Of a stretch of 64,000 bases of DNA, positions 22,812 to 30,682 are shown piece by piece. The notes beneath the pieces are model-generated. The model had not been told where the DNA came from. It did no database searches and saw only the letters and a program-made list of their open reading frames with translations. The stretch's first letter is position 1; each line of letters begins with the position of its first letter. Source of the DNA: a virus; the IMG/VR virus record IMGVR_UViG_3300046318_000171, positions 27,239 to 91,238 of that record; one strand, 5' to 3'. A program made the translations under genes and the position numbers.

Positions 22812-23158
22812 TTGTTCTCTCCCTTGTCCATAAAGTTAGTCTGTCCATCAATCGTGGACACGCTAGGTTCTTGGACACTCTTTCCCTTGATAAGAGCGAT
22901 GTGAGAGTTTAGCGTTACAATCATTTCTTCCCAATGGATAGCAGTTGGCACAGCACCCCTGCTTTCAGCAGAACCCATTAGTTCTTTATAAACTAACTTT
23001 CGGTCTTCTAGCAGTTTGATAATGCGTTCACGTTCTAGTGACTCTCCCAAGCAGACAGGGCATACGTCCTCGTCAACACTAGTAAAGTCCCAACCATGTA
23101 CGTCACATACATAGTAGGTAGAGAACTCAGACACTACCTCACGCTTACGGTCACTCAA
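22808..23158 (-). CDS. Zinc-ribbon protein with 'ERERI' helix (116 aa)
   Basis: An N-terminal zinc-binding part (C18, H21, C33-x2-C36) is fused to the SLERERIIKLLEDRKLVYKE helix found in the two following genes. Towards the end there is HIALIKGKS, and the extreme C-terminus is again KGENK. Likely TTG start at 23158, overlapping the upstream TGA; no in-frame ATG precedes the cysteines. Function unknown. Confidence 0.65.
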   Translation of the reverse strand: MSDRKREVVSEFSTYYVCDVHGWDFTSVDEDVCPVCLGESLERERIIKLLEDRKLVYKELMGSAESRGAVPTAIHWEEMIVTLNSHIALIKGKSVQEPSVSTIDGQTNFMDKGENK

Positions 23159-23307
23159 TTAAAACTACTCCCTTTGTGTTTTGGCATGTTATCAGTCTTA
23201 CACTTAGGGCAAGTTAATAGAACTGCCCCAGTAATGGGACAAGTGCCCCCTACGACAGGCTTATGCCCACGTAGGAAGCACCATGCTCCTTTTAGCCAGT
23301 TACTCAC
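23155..23307 (-). CDS. Very small Cys-containing protein (50 aa)
   Basis: GTG at 23307, overlapping the upstream stop. WCFLRGHKPVVGGTCPITGA followed by TCPKC gives C10, C23 and C33-x2-C36, possibly one zinc site. Basic C-terminus. Function unknown. Confidence 0.6.
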   Translation of the reverse strand: MSNWLKGAWCFLRGHKPVVGGTCPITGAVLLTCPKCKTDNMPKHKGSSFN

Positions 23308-23677
23308 TAGGCCATTCACCGTCAAGAACCATCATAGCGATGATTGCGTAGTTAGCTAGGTCCAAGAATGAGTCCTTGAGACTTTCGTTCTCTGGTTTTG
23401 CACCTGAGTCTACTAGATTATTGATGCGGGCCATCTTGTCCCACATGCGCACACGCAACCCGTTGATAGGTCCGCCTGGGGCTAAGGCAATGTTCTTAGG
23501 TCCGTAATCCTTGTGCTTCTGTAGCAACACGGCCTTAGCGTGCTGAAACTTCTGCTGCACAGCCTCATTAAAAGCAGAATCGCTACCCTGTCTAATTAGC
23601 CCCAAAATCTCTTCGGGAAGGATGCTGATGTCCCCAATTAAACCCATCTCGCTGTCTCCAACTATGTGCTTTGCCAT
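23300..23677 (-). CDS. DUF1599-like nucleotide-modification-associated protein
   Basis: Start at 23677 (MAKHIVGD) after GAGGTATAAC; an earlier ATG at 23725 lies in the upstream gene. LLQKHKDYGPKNIALAPGG, then GLRVRMWDKMARINNLV and ESLKDSFLDLANYAIIAMMV match the DUF1599 pattern (all-helical, MazG-like metal-binding residues in E/D-rich helices). Members accompany phage nucleotide or base metabolism; a pyrophosphatase-like role is inferred. Its location beside recombination genes fits nucleotide-pool management. Confidence 0.75.
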   Translation of the reverse strand: MAKHIVGDSEMGLIGDISILPEEILGLIRQGSDSAFNEAVQQKFQHAKAVLLQKHKDYGPKNIALAPGGPINGLRVRMWDKMARINNLVDSGAKPENESLKDSFLDLANYAIIAMMVLDGEWPSE

Positions 23678-23678
23678 G

Positions 23679-23855
23679 TTATACCTCACTCTTGATACGG
23701 ATGATGTCGACAATTTCGGCACCAAGGTCGCTAGACCATTTGTAAAACAATTCTGGCAGTCTGCGCTCTAGAACATCAGCGATTAGCTCCGCTGCCTTCT
23801 TTTCGCCTTCGGCCATTCCCTCTTCAAATCCTAGGGCGTAATCAAACTTACTCAC
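23679..23855 (-). CDS. Small helical hypothetical protein (58 aa)
   Basis: GTG at 23855, overlapping the upstream TAG by one base. YALGFEEGMAEGEKKAAELI continues as an amphipathic helix with DVLERRLPELF. It recalls the 'ERERI' small proteins but without the exact motif. Function unknown. Confidence 0.6.
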   Translation of the reverse strand: MSKFDYALGFEEGMAEGEKKAAELIADVLERRLPELFYKWSSDLGAEIVDIIRIKSEV

Positions 23856-24313
23856 TAAATGTATTCCTTCCGCAATGCTTTCGAGTCATTTGAGCGGCGG
23901 GTAATCTCACGGCTAACGAGAGACAAATCACGCTCATGGTTAGTCAGTAGCATCTCTACCAACTTACGATAAGCGTACTTTTCCTCGTAGTCCCTGTCAA
24001 GGTCCACGATGTCCTGGCTAACAGCAATCTCTGCCTTGACCGTGGTGACACGTTCGCCCTTTACTCCGGCACCCATGCGCTTGATAAGCATGGTGTTCTC
24101 AGCAAAGTCCTTCTTCTTAAGAAGGGCACGCTCTTCAAGCTGAGCCATGACCAACTGAGAGTTGATGTAATCAGTCCAAGCAGTCAGACGAGTAAACAAC
24201 TCGCCCAACTCCTCAGACGGAATAGCAGTAATGTCTGCTGGGAGGGTAACCTGTTCGTCGCTTGGTTTGACGAAGTGGATACCCCAACCAGCAAATTTTT
24301 CTAGTGCAGACAT
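23855..24313 (-). CDS. Coiled-coil hypothetical protein (152 aa)
   Basis: Mostly helical: SEELGELFTRLTAWTDYINS, then AQLEERALLKKKDFAENTML and a long RDYEEKYAYRKLVEML helix. No catalytic residues recognised. It lies between a Cas4-like nuclease/small membrane protein pair and nucleotide genes. In other phages similar helical proteins accompany recombination genes, but no family is claimed. Confidence 0.7.
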   Translation of the reverse strand: MSALEKFAGWGIHFVKPSDEQVTLPADITAIPSEELGELFTRLTAWTDYINSQLVMAQLEERALLKKKDFAENTMLIKRMGAGVKGERVTTVKAEIAVSQDIVDLDRDYEEKYAYRKLVEMLLTNHERDLSLVSREITRRSNDSKALRKEYI

Positions 24314-24414
24314 TAGTCCTCCTCAGACTTTTTTACGAACAGCAGAACGGCACCCCAAATAAGGGCGACCATGTAACCCACTGTTGCTCCCACAATAAAC
24401 GACCAGAAGTCCAT
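24313..24414 (-). CDS. Very small single-span membrane protein (33 aa)
   Basis: ATG at 24414 follows the previous gene's end and its stop overlaps the next start. MDFWSFIVGATVGYMVALIW continues hydrophobically to about residue 27, then KKSEED: a single membrane helix with a charged C-terminus. Function unknown. Confidence 0.55.
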   Translation of the reverse strand: MDFWSFIVGATVGYMVALIWGAVLLFVKKSEED

Positions 24415-25280
24415 TAGTCCTCCTTGTAAGGGGCACACTGCTTGCAGGTGCCGCCGGGGTTGTTGTTGCAGTCTGGGGCTACTCCTGCCTCAACTGCGTC
24501 TACTACAAACTTAGCCTTATCGAAGATGTGACGAACCAGCTCAAAGTCACGCTTGACTGAGAACTCCTTGTATGACTGGTCAGCCTTCAACTCGTAAAGG
24601 AACACAATCTCGTTGATAGGTTCGTCGTTGTCGTCACGAACACCCATGCGGCCCATCAGCTCAAGGTACATCTGACCCTGAAGGATGTGGCTAGGGAATG
24701 GACGGCGTACGTTGCCCCACGCCTTCATGAAGTCGCCATCGGCGTCCATCATCAAGTTCGGTGCCTCTGCACGGATGGTACCTGGACCGATTGACTTAAT
24801 CTCAATCAGGGTGTCGTTACCCAATCCCTTGACCCAGCCGTCGGTGTGGCCCTTGATGCGAAGAGCGTCGTCGTGCAGGGTAACCTCACGATACTCAAAG
24901 ATGTCTTTGCTGCAGTTAGGGCATAGTACCGGTCCTGTGCCAAAGATAGAGAAGTCGCAGCCCTTGCAAGTAAAGCGACCGTATAGAACGCCCATCTCCT
25001 GGAAGTAACGCTGCCACTTGGCGTGAATGGCGTGGCCTGTGTCGAAAATGTTCTGTAGGCGTAGTGGTGGCTTTTCAGCAATCTTGGTGCGGCCGCTTAG
25101 TAGGAAGTACGACCCACGCTTACAGAAGTCCTTCTTAATGATTTCTGATGGGTGCAAAACCAAAGTGCTACGGTCTCCTACTGGACGTGCCAACAGGTGG
25201 CGCTCAATGTCGCCTAGAAGACGAGCAGGCTTTGCCTTAGCGTCTAAGAACTTTCTTAGTTCAGTCTTTGCTACGGTCAT
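24414..25280 (-). CDS. Cas4/RecB-like Fe-S exonuclease with inserted zinc ribbon
   Basis: PD-(D/E)XK nuclease: HTDGW (D147), LIEIKSIG (E160, K162) and the motif QGQMYLELM of RecB-family nucleases. Four cysteines, C53 near the N-terminus and C271, C279, C282 at the C-terminus, match the split [4Fe-4S] site of Cas4, AddB and Dna2. A further pair C105-x2-C108 / C120-x2-C123 forms an extra zinc ribbon between the N-terminal part and the active site. It probably processes DNA ends in replication or recombination. No CRISPR array is present. Confidence 0.87.
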   Translation of the reverse strand: MTVAKTELRKFLDAKAKPARLLGDIERHLLARPVGDRSTLVLHPSEIIKKDFCKRGSYFLLSGRTKIAEKPPLRLQNIFDTGHAIHAKWQRYFQEMGVLYGRFTCKGCDFSIFGTGPVLCPNCSKDIFEYREVTLHDDALRIKGHTDGWVKGLGNDTLIEIKSIGPGTIRAEAPNLMMDADGDFMKAWGNVRRPFPSHILQGQMYLELMGRMGVRDDNDEPINEIVFLYELKADQSYKEFSVKRDFELVRHIFDKAKFVVDAVEAGVAPDCNNNPGGTCKQCAPYKED

Positions 25281-25651
25281 TTGTTCTCCTTTTTATCTAG
25301 CTGAAAGATGTATTCCTTCAGCGTCATAGTATCTTTATAGTTCTTCCGCCACTTTCGCACAAGGGCGTTACGTTCTCTATGGCTTAGTCCGCCCCAGATG
25401 CCGTTACCAATGTCCTGGCTTACGGCGGTCCATAGGCACTCAGCTCTTACCGGACAAACACTACTTTTGTTTGGTCCAAAGCAATAGGTCTTTGCTTCAT
25501 CAGCAATCTTCTTGTAGAGCTCTTTGTCTCTTGGTGGGAAAAAGATGTTTACATCTACTAGAAAGTTTCCCTCGTCATCAACACTCCAGCAAGCGGCATC
25601 TGTGTACCACTCAAGGTCGCCGTCACGAGGAAGCAGGTTCTGAAGACTCAT
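25277..25651 (-). CDS. WhiB-family protein with unusual cysteine spacing
   Basis: WhiB features: C21 after a Trp/Asp-rich start, CPVRAECLW and GIWGGLSHRERNALVRKWRK with the G-I-W-G-G turn and basic tail. The cysteines are C21, C57, C66, C72: the usual C-x2-C is expanded to C-x8-C (CFGPNKSSVC), while C66-x5-C72 is normal. The C21-C57 gap is also longer than usual. Four ligands remain, so an Fe-S cluster is plausible. 124 residues, ending KKENK over the next gene's ribosome-binding site. Confidence 0.88.
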   Translation of the reverse strand: MSLQNLLPRDGDLEWYTDAACWSVDDEGNFLVDVNIFFPPRDKELYKKIADEAKTYCFGPNKSSVCPVRAECLWTAVSQDIGNGIWGGLSHRERNALVRKWRKNYKDTMTLKEYIFQLDKKENK

Positions 25652-25958
25652 TTAGCTTATTCCACATTTCAAACAGGTCGGTCTCCAGGAGAATCACATA
25701 GTCTTCCCCGTCTAGATGGATTCCGAATATTGGCGTACGACCATCCATGATGGCCTCGTTAATAATCTTCTTCAGCTCGGCAGACTGAATAGTTTTAGAT
25801 TTCTTGCCAGTCCACTTATGCTCAACCAAAAGCTCGTTGTTGCGGACGTCTCCTTTACGAGACCAGAACGCCCCAGAGGCGGCCGTCGTGCTGCCACCAA
25901 TGGCTTTAGCAATACGTTTCTCATGCTTCTGGGACTGTTTCTGGCCTTCGGACTTCAT
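25623..25958 (-). CDS. Small PD-(D/E)XK nuclease, resolvase-like
   Basis: Residues 36-50 read GDVRNNELLVEHKWT, giving D37 and E46-x-K48, the nuclease core, following KRIAKAIGGSTTAASGAFW, which fits the N-terminal helix of small Holliday-junction-resolvase-like or VRR-type nucleases. C-terminal part polar. Its end overlaps the WhiB gene start by 29 bases. DNA processing in the recombination module is inferred. Confidence 0.65.
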   Translation of the reverse strand: MKSEGQKQSQKHEKRIAKAIGGSTTAASGAFWSRKGDVRNNELLVEHKWTGKKSKTIQSAELKKIINEAIMDGRTPIFGIHLDGEDYVILLETDLFEMWNKLNESSEPASS

Positions 25959-26173
25959 TAGATGCTTGCGTCAATCACGTGGTTCAAAGCAATGGTCAAA
26001 CCGTAACGAACACCGTCGTCAGTTGCGTACGCAATCGACTGCTGGATGCTGCGGATGACGTCATTGCGGAGTTCTTCCGCACCCTCGTGACGAAGGTCCT
26101 GGTTCTGTGACTCTACATACAAAGCGTAGTCGTTCTCTACCTGGTCCATGTATAGCTCCTTCATTCTACTCAT
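25958..26173 (-). CDS. Small hypothetical protein (71 aa)
   Basis: Helical, polar protein (MSRMKELYMDQVENDYALYV; RSIQQSIAYATDDGVRYGLT). Coupled to the RecA gene upstream (overlap of eight bases) and the nuclease downstream (one base). Function unknown. Confidence 0.68.
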   Translation of the reverse strand: MSRMKELYMDQVENDYALYVESQNQDLRHEGAEELRNDVIRSIQQSIAYATDDGVRYGLTIALNHVIDASI

Positions 26174-27212
26174 CTGTTCCTCCTACGAAACTATCTGGTG
26201 TACTCAAGATTTTATCCTTAAGTTCTTCTAGCAAGTCTACCTCTTCACGGATAGAGTTGACAAGACCTTCTGAGCCCTGCCACTTGCGTTCTCCGTAATA
26301 GTACCAACCACCCTTGCGGTCCACAATACCCTTGATGATGGCAAGTGATGCGGTTTCCTTGGCGGTGTCGAAGTCACCGGCAGCGTAGATGCTGTGAGGC
26401 GAGAAGTAGAAGTCGATGTACGCTACACGCTGCGGTGGGGCGGTCTTGTTCTTGATAGTACGAATCTTGATGCGCTGGCCTACACGTACCTTGTTGTTAC
26501 CTGAGCCAGTCTCAATCCACTCGTCACGACGTACCTCTGAACGGGTAAAGAAAGCGTAGTTCTTGCCTTCTCCACCTGGAGTGGTGCGTGGGTCTCCGTG
26601 CATCACACCAATCTTCATGCGGTACTGGTTGATGATTAGACCGAGTATTGGGCGTTCGTCCTCCACCAATGAACGTTTCATGGCAGCGCCCACTACTCGG
26701 AAGAACTTGTTAGTGAGAAGAGCACCACGGCCGACAGTCATTTCGTCCATGTTCTTCTCCATCTCAGGAGCAGGGCTTAGGGCAGGAAGAGAGTCAATAA
26801 CAATAGCGTCGACTGACTTCGATTCAGCAAAAGCAATAACTGCGTCATAAGCTTCCTCCATGATGTTGGTTTCTACAACAATAACTCTACTAGTGTCTAC
26901 GCCACACATGTCTGCGTACTCTGGAACCCACTGCTCTGCAGCAACCCACACAGTGGTGTGCTCTGGGTTTAGTTTCTGGTTGGCGGCGATGGTTTTGAGA
27001 GCAATCGCTGTCTTACCGTGCGACGGCTCCCCGATAAGTTCGTTCCACTGGTTAGCAGGAAAACCACCACCCAGGCAGTAGTCAAAAGTAGTAGAGCCAG
27101 TAGTAATACGCTTGATAAGGTCTGCACGGATGTTCTCTCCTACAACTACGACGTTTTCTCCAAACCGCTTATTAATAGCGGCCATAATCTTTTTAGCTTC
27201 AGCATTAATCAT
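26166..27212 (-). CDS. recA: RecA/UvsX-like recombinase
   Basis: Strand-exchange ATPase. Walker A GEPSHGKT at 61-68, preceded by TGSTTFDYCLGGGFPANQWN as in RecA ('GS..LD..LG.GG.P.G'); Walker B VDAIVIDSLPAL; loop with TVGRGALLTNKFFRVVGAAM and INQYRMKIGVMHGDP (RecA L2 region 'INQ.R.KIGV.FG.P'), then TTPGG. The C-terminus is acidic. 348 residues, normal for RecA. Works with the neighbouring ssDNA-binding, Cas4-like and resolvase proteins. Confidence 0.93.
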   Translation of the reverse strand: MINAEAKKIMAAINKRFGENVVVVGENIRADLIKRITTGSTTFDYCLGGGFPANQWNELIGEPSHGKTAIALKTIAANQKLNPEHTTVWVAAEQWVPEYADMCGVDTSRVIVVETNIMEEAYDAVIAFAESKSVDAIVIDSLPALSPAPEMEKNMDEMTVGRGALLTNKFFRVVGAAMKRSLVEDERPILGLIINQYRMKIGVMHGDPRTTPGGEGKNYAFFTRSEVRRDEWIETGSGNNKVRVGQRIKIRTIKNKTAPPQRVAYIDFYFSPHSIYAAGDFDTAKETASLAIIKGIVDRKGGWYYYGERKWQGSEGLVNSIREEVDLLEELKDKILSTPDSFVGGTDE

Positions 27213-27438
27213 CTGTGTTGTCTTCCTTGTTCTGAGTGAGTTTGTCGGCTATTTCAAGCAGCTCGTCGATACTTACTACGTCTCGGTCATGGAGGATTGC
27301 GTTGTGAACAGCATCCCCAAGTACGTGTGAAGCCTCCAGCAAGCCATCCCGCTTACCAAACCTGTACCCGTCCTGATAGTGGCGAATAACATCCTCCATC
27401 CATTGTTCGTCTGTCCAGTTACTACCACTGCTCGTCAA
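27205..27438 (-). CDS. Small hypothetical protein (77 aa)
   Basis: Likely TTG start at 27438 inside the end of the upstream gene, or an internal ATG at residue 14 (MEDVIRHYQDGYRFGKRDG). Helical with acidic C-terminus; the 'YQDGYRFGKRDGLLEA' pattern resembles the small helical phage proteins of the ERERI type. Function unknown. Confidence 0.6.
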   Translation of the reverse strand: MTSSGSNWTDEQWMEDVIRHYQDGYRFGKRDGLLEASHVLGDAVHNAILHDRDVVSIDELLEIADKLTQNKEDNTDD

Positions 27439-27868
27439 GAGGCTCTCCTAGGTTTATCAAGGCACATTCTGATGCCTTTACTTCAATGAACTTTTCGTTG
27501 TTAGTGTAAATCGTATTCTTAATGATAGTTGGGGCTGCGGATAATAGCAAGCCCGGCACTATCATTGCGTGTGTTCTTTCGTGGTTAAAAGTCACAAAGA
27601 AAGTTCTGTGCGGGTCTTTCAGGAACTTACGCTTGCGGTCAGAGTAGTGAAGGGTGTCGTACTGAAACTTTGGGCCCTTCCAGTTGTGCTTTACCTCAAC
27701 TTCAAAGCTGGTGTCATCACCGTAAGGGTCTGTAGATAGCACGTCGATTCCGTACTGGTCTGGGTTGACCCAGGCCTTCCAACCGTTAGCGTCAAGCAAC
27801 GCAATCAGTAGGTCTTTGGCGTTATCGTCGTTGCTGTAAAGTTCAGGGCTAAAGGGCTTTCCGGCCAT
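27422..27868 (-). CDS. PD-(D/E)XK nuclease-fold protein
   Basis: GIDVLSTDPYG (D42) then SFEVEVKHNW (E58-x-K60) is a restriction-endonuclease-like active site. Early residues AKDLLIALLDANGWKAWVN form the typical first helix. The C-terminal half is beta-rich. 148 residues. Third nuclease of this fold in the recombination block; substrate unknown. Confidence 0.7.
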   Translation of the reverse strand: MAGKPFSPELYSNDDNAKDLLIALLDANGWKAWVNPDQYGIDVLSTDPYGDDTSFEVEVKHNWKGPKFQYDTLHYSDRKRKFLKDPHRTFFVTFNHERTHAMIVPGLLLSAAPTIIKNTIYTNNEKFIEVKASECALINLGEPLDEQW

Positions 27869-28254
27869 TAGCCGTCAATCCTTCCAATGATTCCCTGGGG
27901 GTTCCAGTTGCTAGTGACGTCATTGCCTGTGGCCTGTTTCGCCGCACCTTCAACGTGTGCGCCAGCAAGCCCACCAAAGCGGCTACCCGACTGCTCAAGC
28001 GGGTACCCGCAGTCGAAACACCGTGGAGCTGCATTCTGAATTGCCATGAAGTTAGCCGACCCGCAGTCAGGACACGAAGCAGTCTGCGAAGAGGACGGAA
28101 GCTGACGGGTTTGCGGCTGATTAGGCTGAAACGTGGGCATCGGCTGCAATGGCTGCTGCGATGGAGGCATCGGTATGTTGTTTACTGGACGACCAACTTG
28201 CGGCTGGTTGCCCTGCTGAGCTAACTTGTTTGCCCACCAATCTGCGTTGTTCAT
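27868..28254 (-). CDS. Pro/Gln-rich protein with zinc ribbon (128 aa)
   Basis: N-terminal 55 residues are Pro/Gln/Asn-rich (PPSQQPLQPMPTFQPNQPQT), then a zinc ribbon C61-x2-C64 / C79-x2-C82, and a Gly-rich C-terminus. Resembles single-stranded nucleic acid binders with a disordered linker. Overlaps neighbours by one to four bases. Function unknown. Confidence 0.7.
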   Translation of the reverse strand: MNNADWWANKLAQQGNQPQVGRPVNNIPMPPSQQPLQPMPTFQPNQPQTRQLPSSSQTASCPDCGSANFMAIQNAAPRCFDCGYPLEQSGSRFGGLAGAHVEGAAKQATGNDVTSNWNPQGIIGRIDG

Positions 28255-28661
28255 TTCTTGTGCTCCTTAGGGATTTCTAGTAGACCCATGTCAATCAACT
28301 GAGAGATAGAGCCCATTAGCGCAGAGATAGAAATCTGCTCCATCATGTTCTTGCTCTCCAACCAGATTTCATCTGGAAGACCTTTTAACTCCTCGGCGGT
28401 ATTCAGCCTCTGAAACTCAGTAGAGCCTTCAGCAATTAAGTGTGAGTGAGAGTACAACACAGGGATAAGGTAAGAAATCTTCTCGACTCTTTTGTCGCTT
28501 TCCTTCTCTTCTTTGTGCTGCACTTCGTCGCTTAGAACGCTGCAACCAAGTAAGACGCTAAGTTCGTGAGCGTCGTTTATCTGTGAGTCCAGTATGAACC
28601 CACGGATGCGGCTAGACATGTCAGCCAACGTCAGCTTTGGCTTCTTCTTGCGCTTAAACAT
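28251..28661 (-). CDS. Hypothetical protein (136 aa)
   Basis: Basic N-terminus (MFKRKKKPKLTLADMSSRIR), then helices with Lys/Glu and a hydrophobic part (MMEQISISALMGSISQLIDM). Directly downstream of DNA polymerase with one-base overlap, so it may be replication-related; no domain recognised. Confidence 0.68.
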   Translation of the reverse strand: MFKRKKKPKLTLADMSSRIRGFILDSQINDAHELSVLLGCSVLSDEVQHKEEKESDKRVEKISYLIPVLYSHSHLIAEGSTEFQRLNTAEELKGLPDEIWLESKNMMEQISISALMGSISQLIDMGLLEIPKEHKK

Positions 28662-30661
28662 TACTTAGCCTCACCCCACTTATCGACAACGTATACCTCG
28701 GCCTTTAGTGGGACAGTAATCTGAGACAAGGTAATGCCTTCCATAGAATTACGAATAGCCTCGGCCACTTCTTCCGCCCTGTCTTCCGGTGCAATAGTTA
28801 CAAGTTCGTCGTGAACTGTAAGAATAAGATTAACATCAGGCTCGTCAATAAAGCAAGAGTGTGCACGCACCAAAGCCAACTTCATCAAGTCTGCAGCAGA
28901 CCCCTGAATCATGGTGTTGAACGCCTGACGCTCTGCACGACCCAACATGCTGAAGTCCTTAGAGTTCAACTCAGGGATGTAGCGACGGCGACCAAACATC
29001 GTCTCAACAAAAGGAATAGGACCAGCCTGCTTAGCCTGACGAATAACCTTTGCCTTGTACTTCTCAATAGATGCAAACTTCTGCTCAAAACGCTTTAGCA
29101 AGTCCTTTGCCTCAGCCAAGGTACACCCGATAGATGACGCAATCTTGTCAGGCCCAACACCATACGAGATAGCGAGAACAAGTACCTTACCGGCTTTACG
29201 GTCAACGCCCATGGTGTCACCGATAGTCGTGTAAACGTCTCCACCAGTCAGGTAGTTCTCACAAAGAACAGGGTCAGCAGAGAACGATGCGATTACTCGT
29301 GGCTCAATCTGAGAGTAGTCGGCCACAACCAGTTTGTAGCCAGGAGGAGCTACAAACAGGTTGCGGACCAACTTGCCGTAATCTCCAGACGAGGGGATGT
29401 TCTGGAGGTTTGGTTCTGAAGAAGAGAAACGGCCTGTCTCTGCTCCGTGAGCCTTGAAGTTAGTGTGAACACGTCCGTTGATAAGCAGAGACTTCTTCTC
29501 AGTAATCTTCTCTTTACCATTGGTTGTGCGCTTTACAGAGCCCCCCGTGTAAGGAGTTACGTAAGTGGTCATGAGCTTGTTCAAGTCCTGGTACTCCAGT
29601 AGGGCGTCAACTAGTTCGTCTTTACCACGGTAGTACTCAAGGGCGTCAGCAGACACAGAGAAGTGCGCAGCAGTTAGGTCAGCGCCGTTCTTCTTAGCCT
29701 CTGCTCCCTTAGGGGTCAGCGTGTTCTTAAACTTAGGGTTAGGAGTGATGCGAGCCTTCTTGCCGTCTTCACCAACAAATAGAAGGTTCTGCTTGGCAGG
29801 AACCGAGTTGATAGCGAACGCCTTACCCGCAGCCTTGTAGCAACGAGCCTCGGCGTCCATCTTGCCCTTCTCGATTTCTTTAGCAAGAATCTCCAAGGCG
29901 TCCTGGTCGATGTACGCACCGGCAAGCTCCATGTCGCACAGAGCAGGGAGAACGTCCATCTCCAACTTCCAAACCTTCTTAAGGTTCCCTACAATCTTTG
30001 GCTCGAGTGCCTTGTAGAGTTTCCAAGTTACCTCAGCATCGATGCCCGAGTACTTAGCCACATCGCTAAACGAGTGAAGGGCAACGTTCTCTCCAACACC
30101 CTTCTCGACTTCAATACCTAGTTCACGCTTGACACACGCAGCAAGACCTAGGTCAAACTTGTTGAGGTTGTTTACAATGAACGCTGCCATAAGCGTGTCG
30201 AAGTGTGGCTTAGGTGGGACTGTGCCACCGTAGTACTTAGCAATTGACTTGAGGTCGAACTTTGCGTTGTGGGCAACCTTTAGGGCAGAACCAAACATGA
30301 TTGGCTTGATTGCGTCAAACACCTGGCGTGGGGTCAACTGTGCAGGAGCCTCGCCAAACTTAGCGGTCCACTTGCGCTGGTCCTTTGAGTAGTGGCTCTC
30401 TAGTAGCGGCTTGCCTTCAGCAAGACGGCGCTGGCCAGCAAGCATAAGTGGCTTGTCATACCCCACTAGTTCACCGTTAGGGTGACCCATAGGGATAACG
30501 TCGGTGCGGCCATCGGTCGCAAATGAAATCCAGCATACGTCATTGATAACTGGGTATAGACGGTCTTCGCCAATGGTCTCTGTGTCCCATGCGAACGCAT
30601 CTACTTTTGAATAAAAGTCTACGAACTCTTTTAACTGTTCTGGTGTTGTGATTATGTTCAT
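28661..30661 (-). CDS. polA: DNA polymerase I (family A) with 3'-5' exonuclease domain
   Basis: 666 residues, lacking the 5' nuclease domain. Exonuclease motifs: FAWDTETIG (about residue 19-27), HNAKFDL (exo II), and YSGIDAEVTW (exo III). Polymerase motif A VVADYSQIEPRV (about 445), motif B GVDRKAGKVLVLAISYGVG, and motif C LTVHDELV (about 616) with the catalytic His-Asp-Glu. Main replicative polymerase of the phage. Start behind AGGGCAAAC. A terminator-like hairpin lies before the start. Confidence 0.96.
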   Translation of the reverse strand: MNIITTPEQLKEFVDFYSKVDAFAWDTETIGEDRLYPVINDVCWISFATDGRTDVIPMGHPNGELVGYDKPLMLAGQRRLAEGKPLLESHYSKDQRKWTAKFGEAPAQLTPRQVFDAIKPIMFGSALKVAHNAKFDLKSIAKYYGGTVPPKPHFDTLMAAFIVNNLNKFDLGLAACVKRELGIEVEKGVGENVALHSFSDVAKYSGIDAEVTWKLYKALEPKIVGNLKKVWKLEMDVLPALCDMELAGAYIDQDALEILAKEIEKGKMDAEARCYKAAGKAFAINSVPAKQNLLFVGEDGKKARITPNPKFKNTLTPKGAEAKKNGADLTAAHFSVSADALEYYRGKDELVDALLEYQDLNKLMTTYVTPYTGGSVKRTTNGKEKITEKKSLLINGRVHTNFKAHGAETGRFSSSEPNLQNIPSSGDYGKLVRNLFVAPPGYKLVVADYSQIEPRVIASFSADPVLCENYLTGGDVYTTIGDTMGVDRKAGKVLVLAISYGVGPDKIASSIGCTLAEAKDLLKRFEQKFASIEKYKAKVIRQAKQAGPIPFVETMFGRRRYIPELNSKDFSMLGRAERQAFNTMIQGSAADLMKLALVRAHSCFIDEPDVNLILTVHDELVTIAPEDRAEEVAEAIRNSMEGITLSQITVPLKAEVYVVDKWGEAK

Positions 30662-30682
30662 GTTTGCCCTAAAGAAGATTAT

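Noticed and set aside
24414-25280. CRISPR-associated Cas4
   Set aside because: No repeats, spacers or other cas genes are present; the position beside RecA and resolvase fits a phage recombination nuclease.
25804-26058. Plus-strand small frame opposite the resolvase-like nuclease
   Set aside because: Shadow frame without ribosome-binding site, in a region with complete leftward coding.
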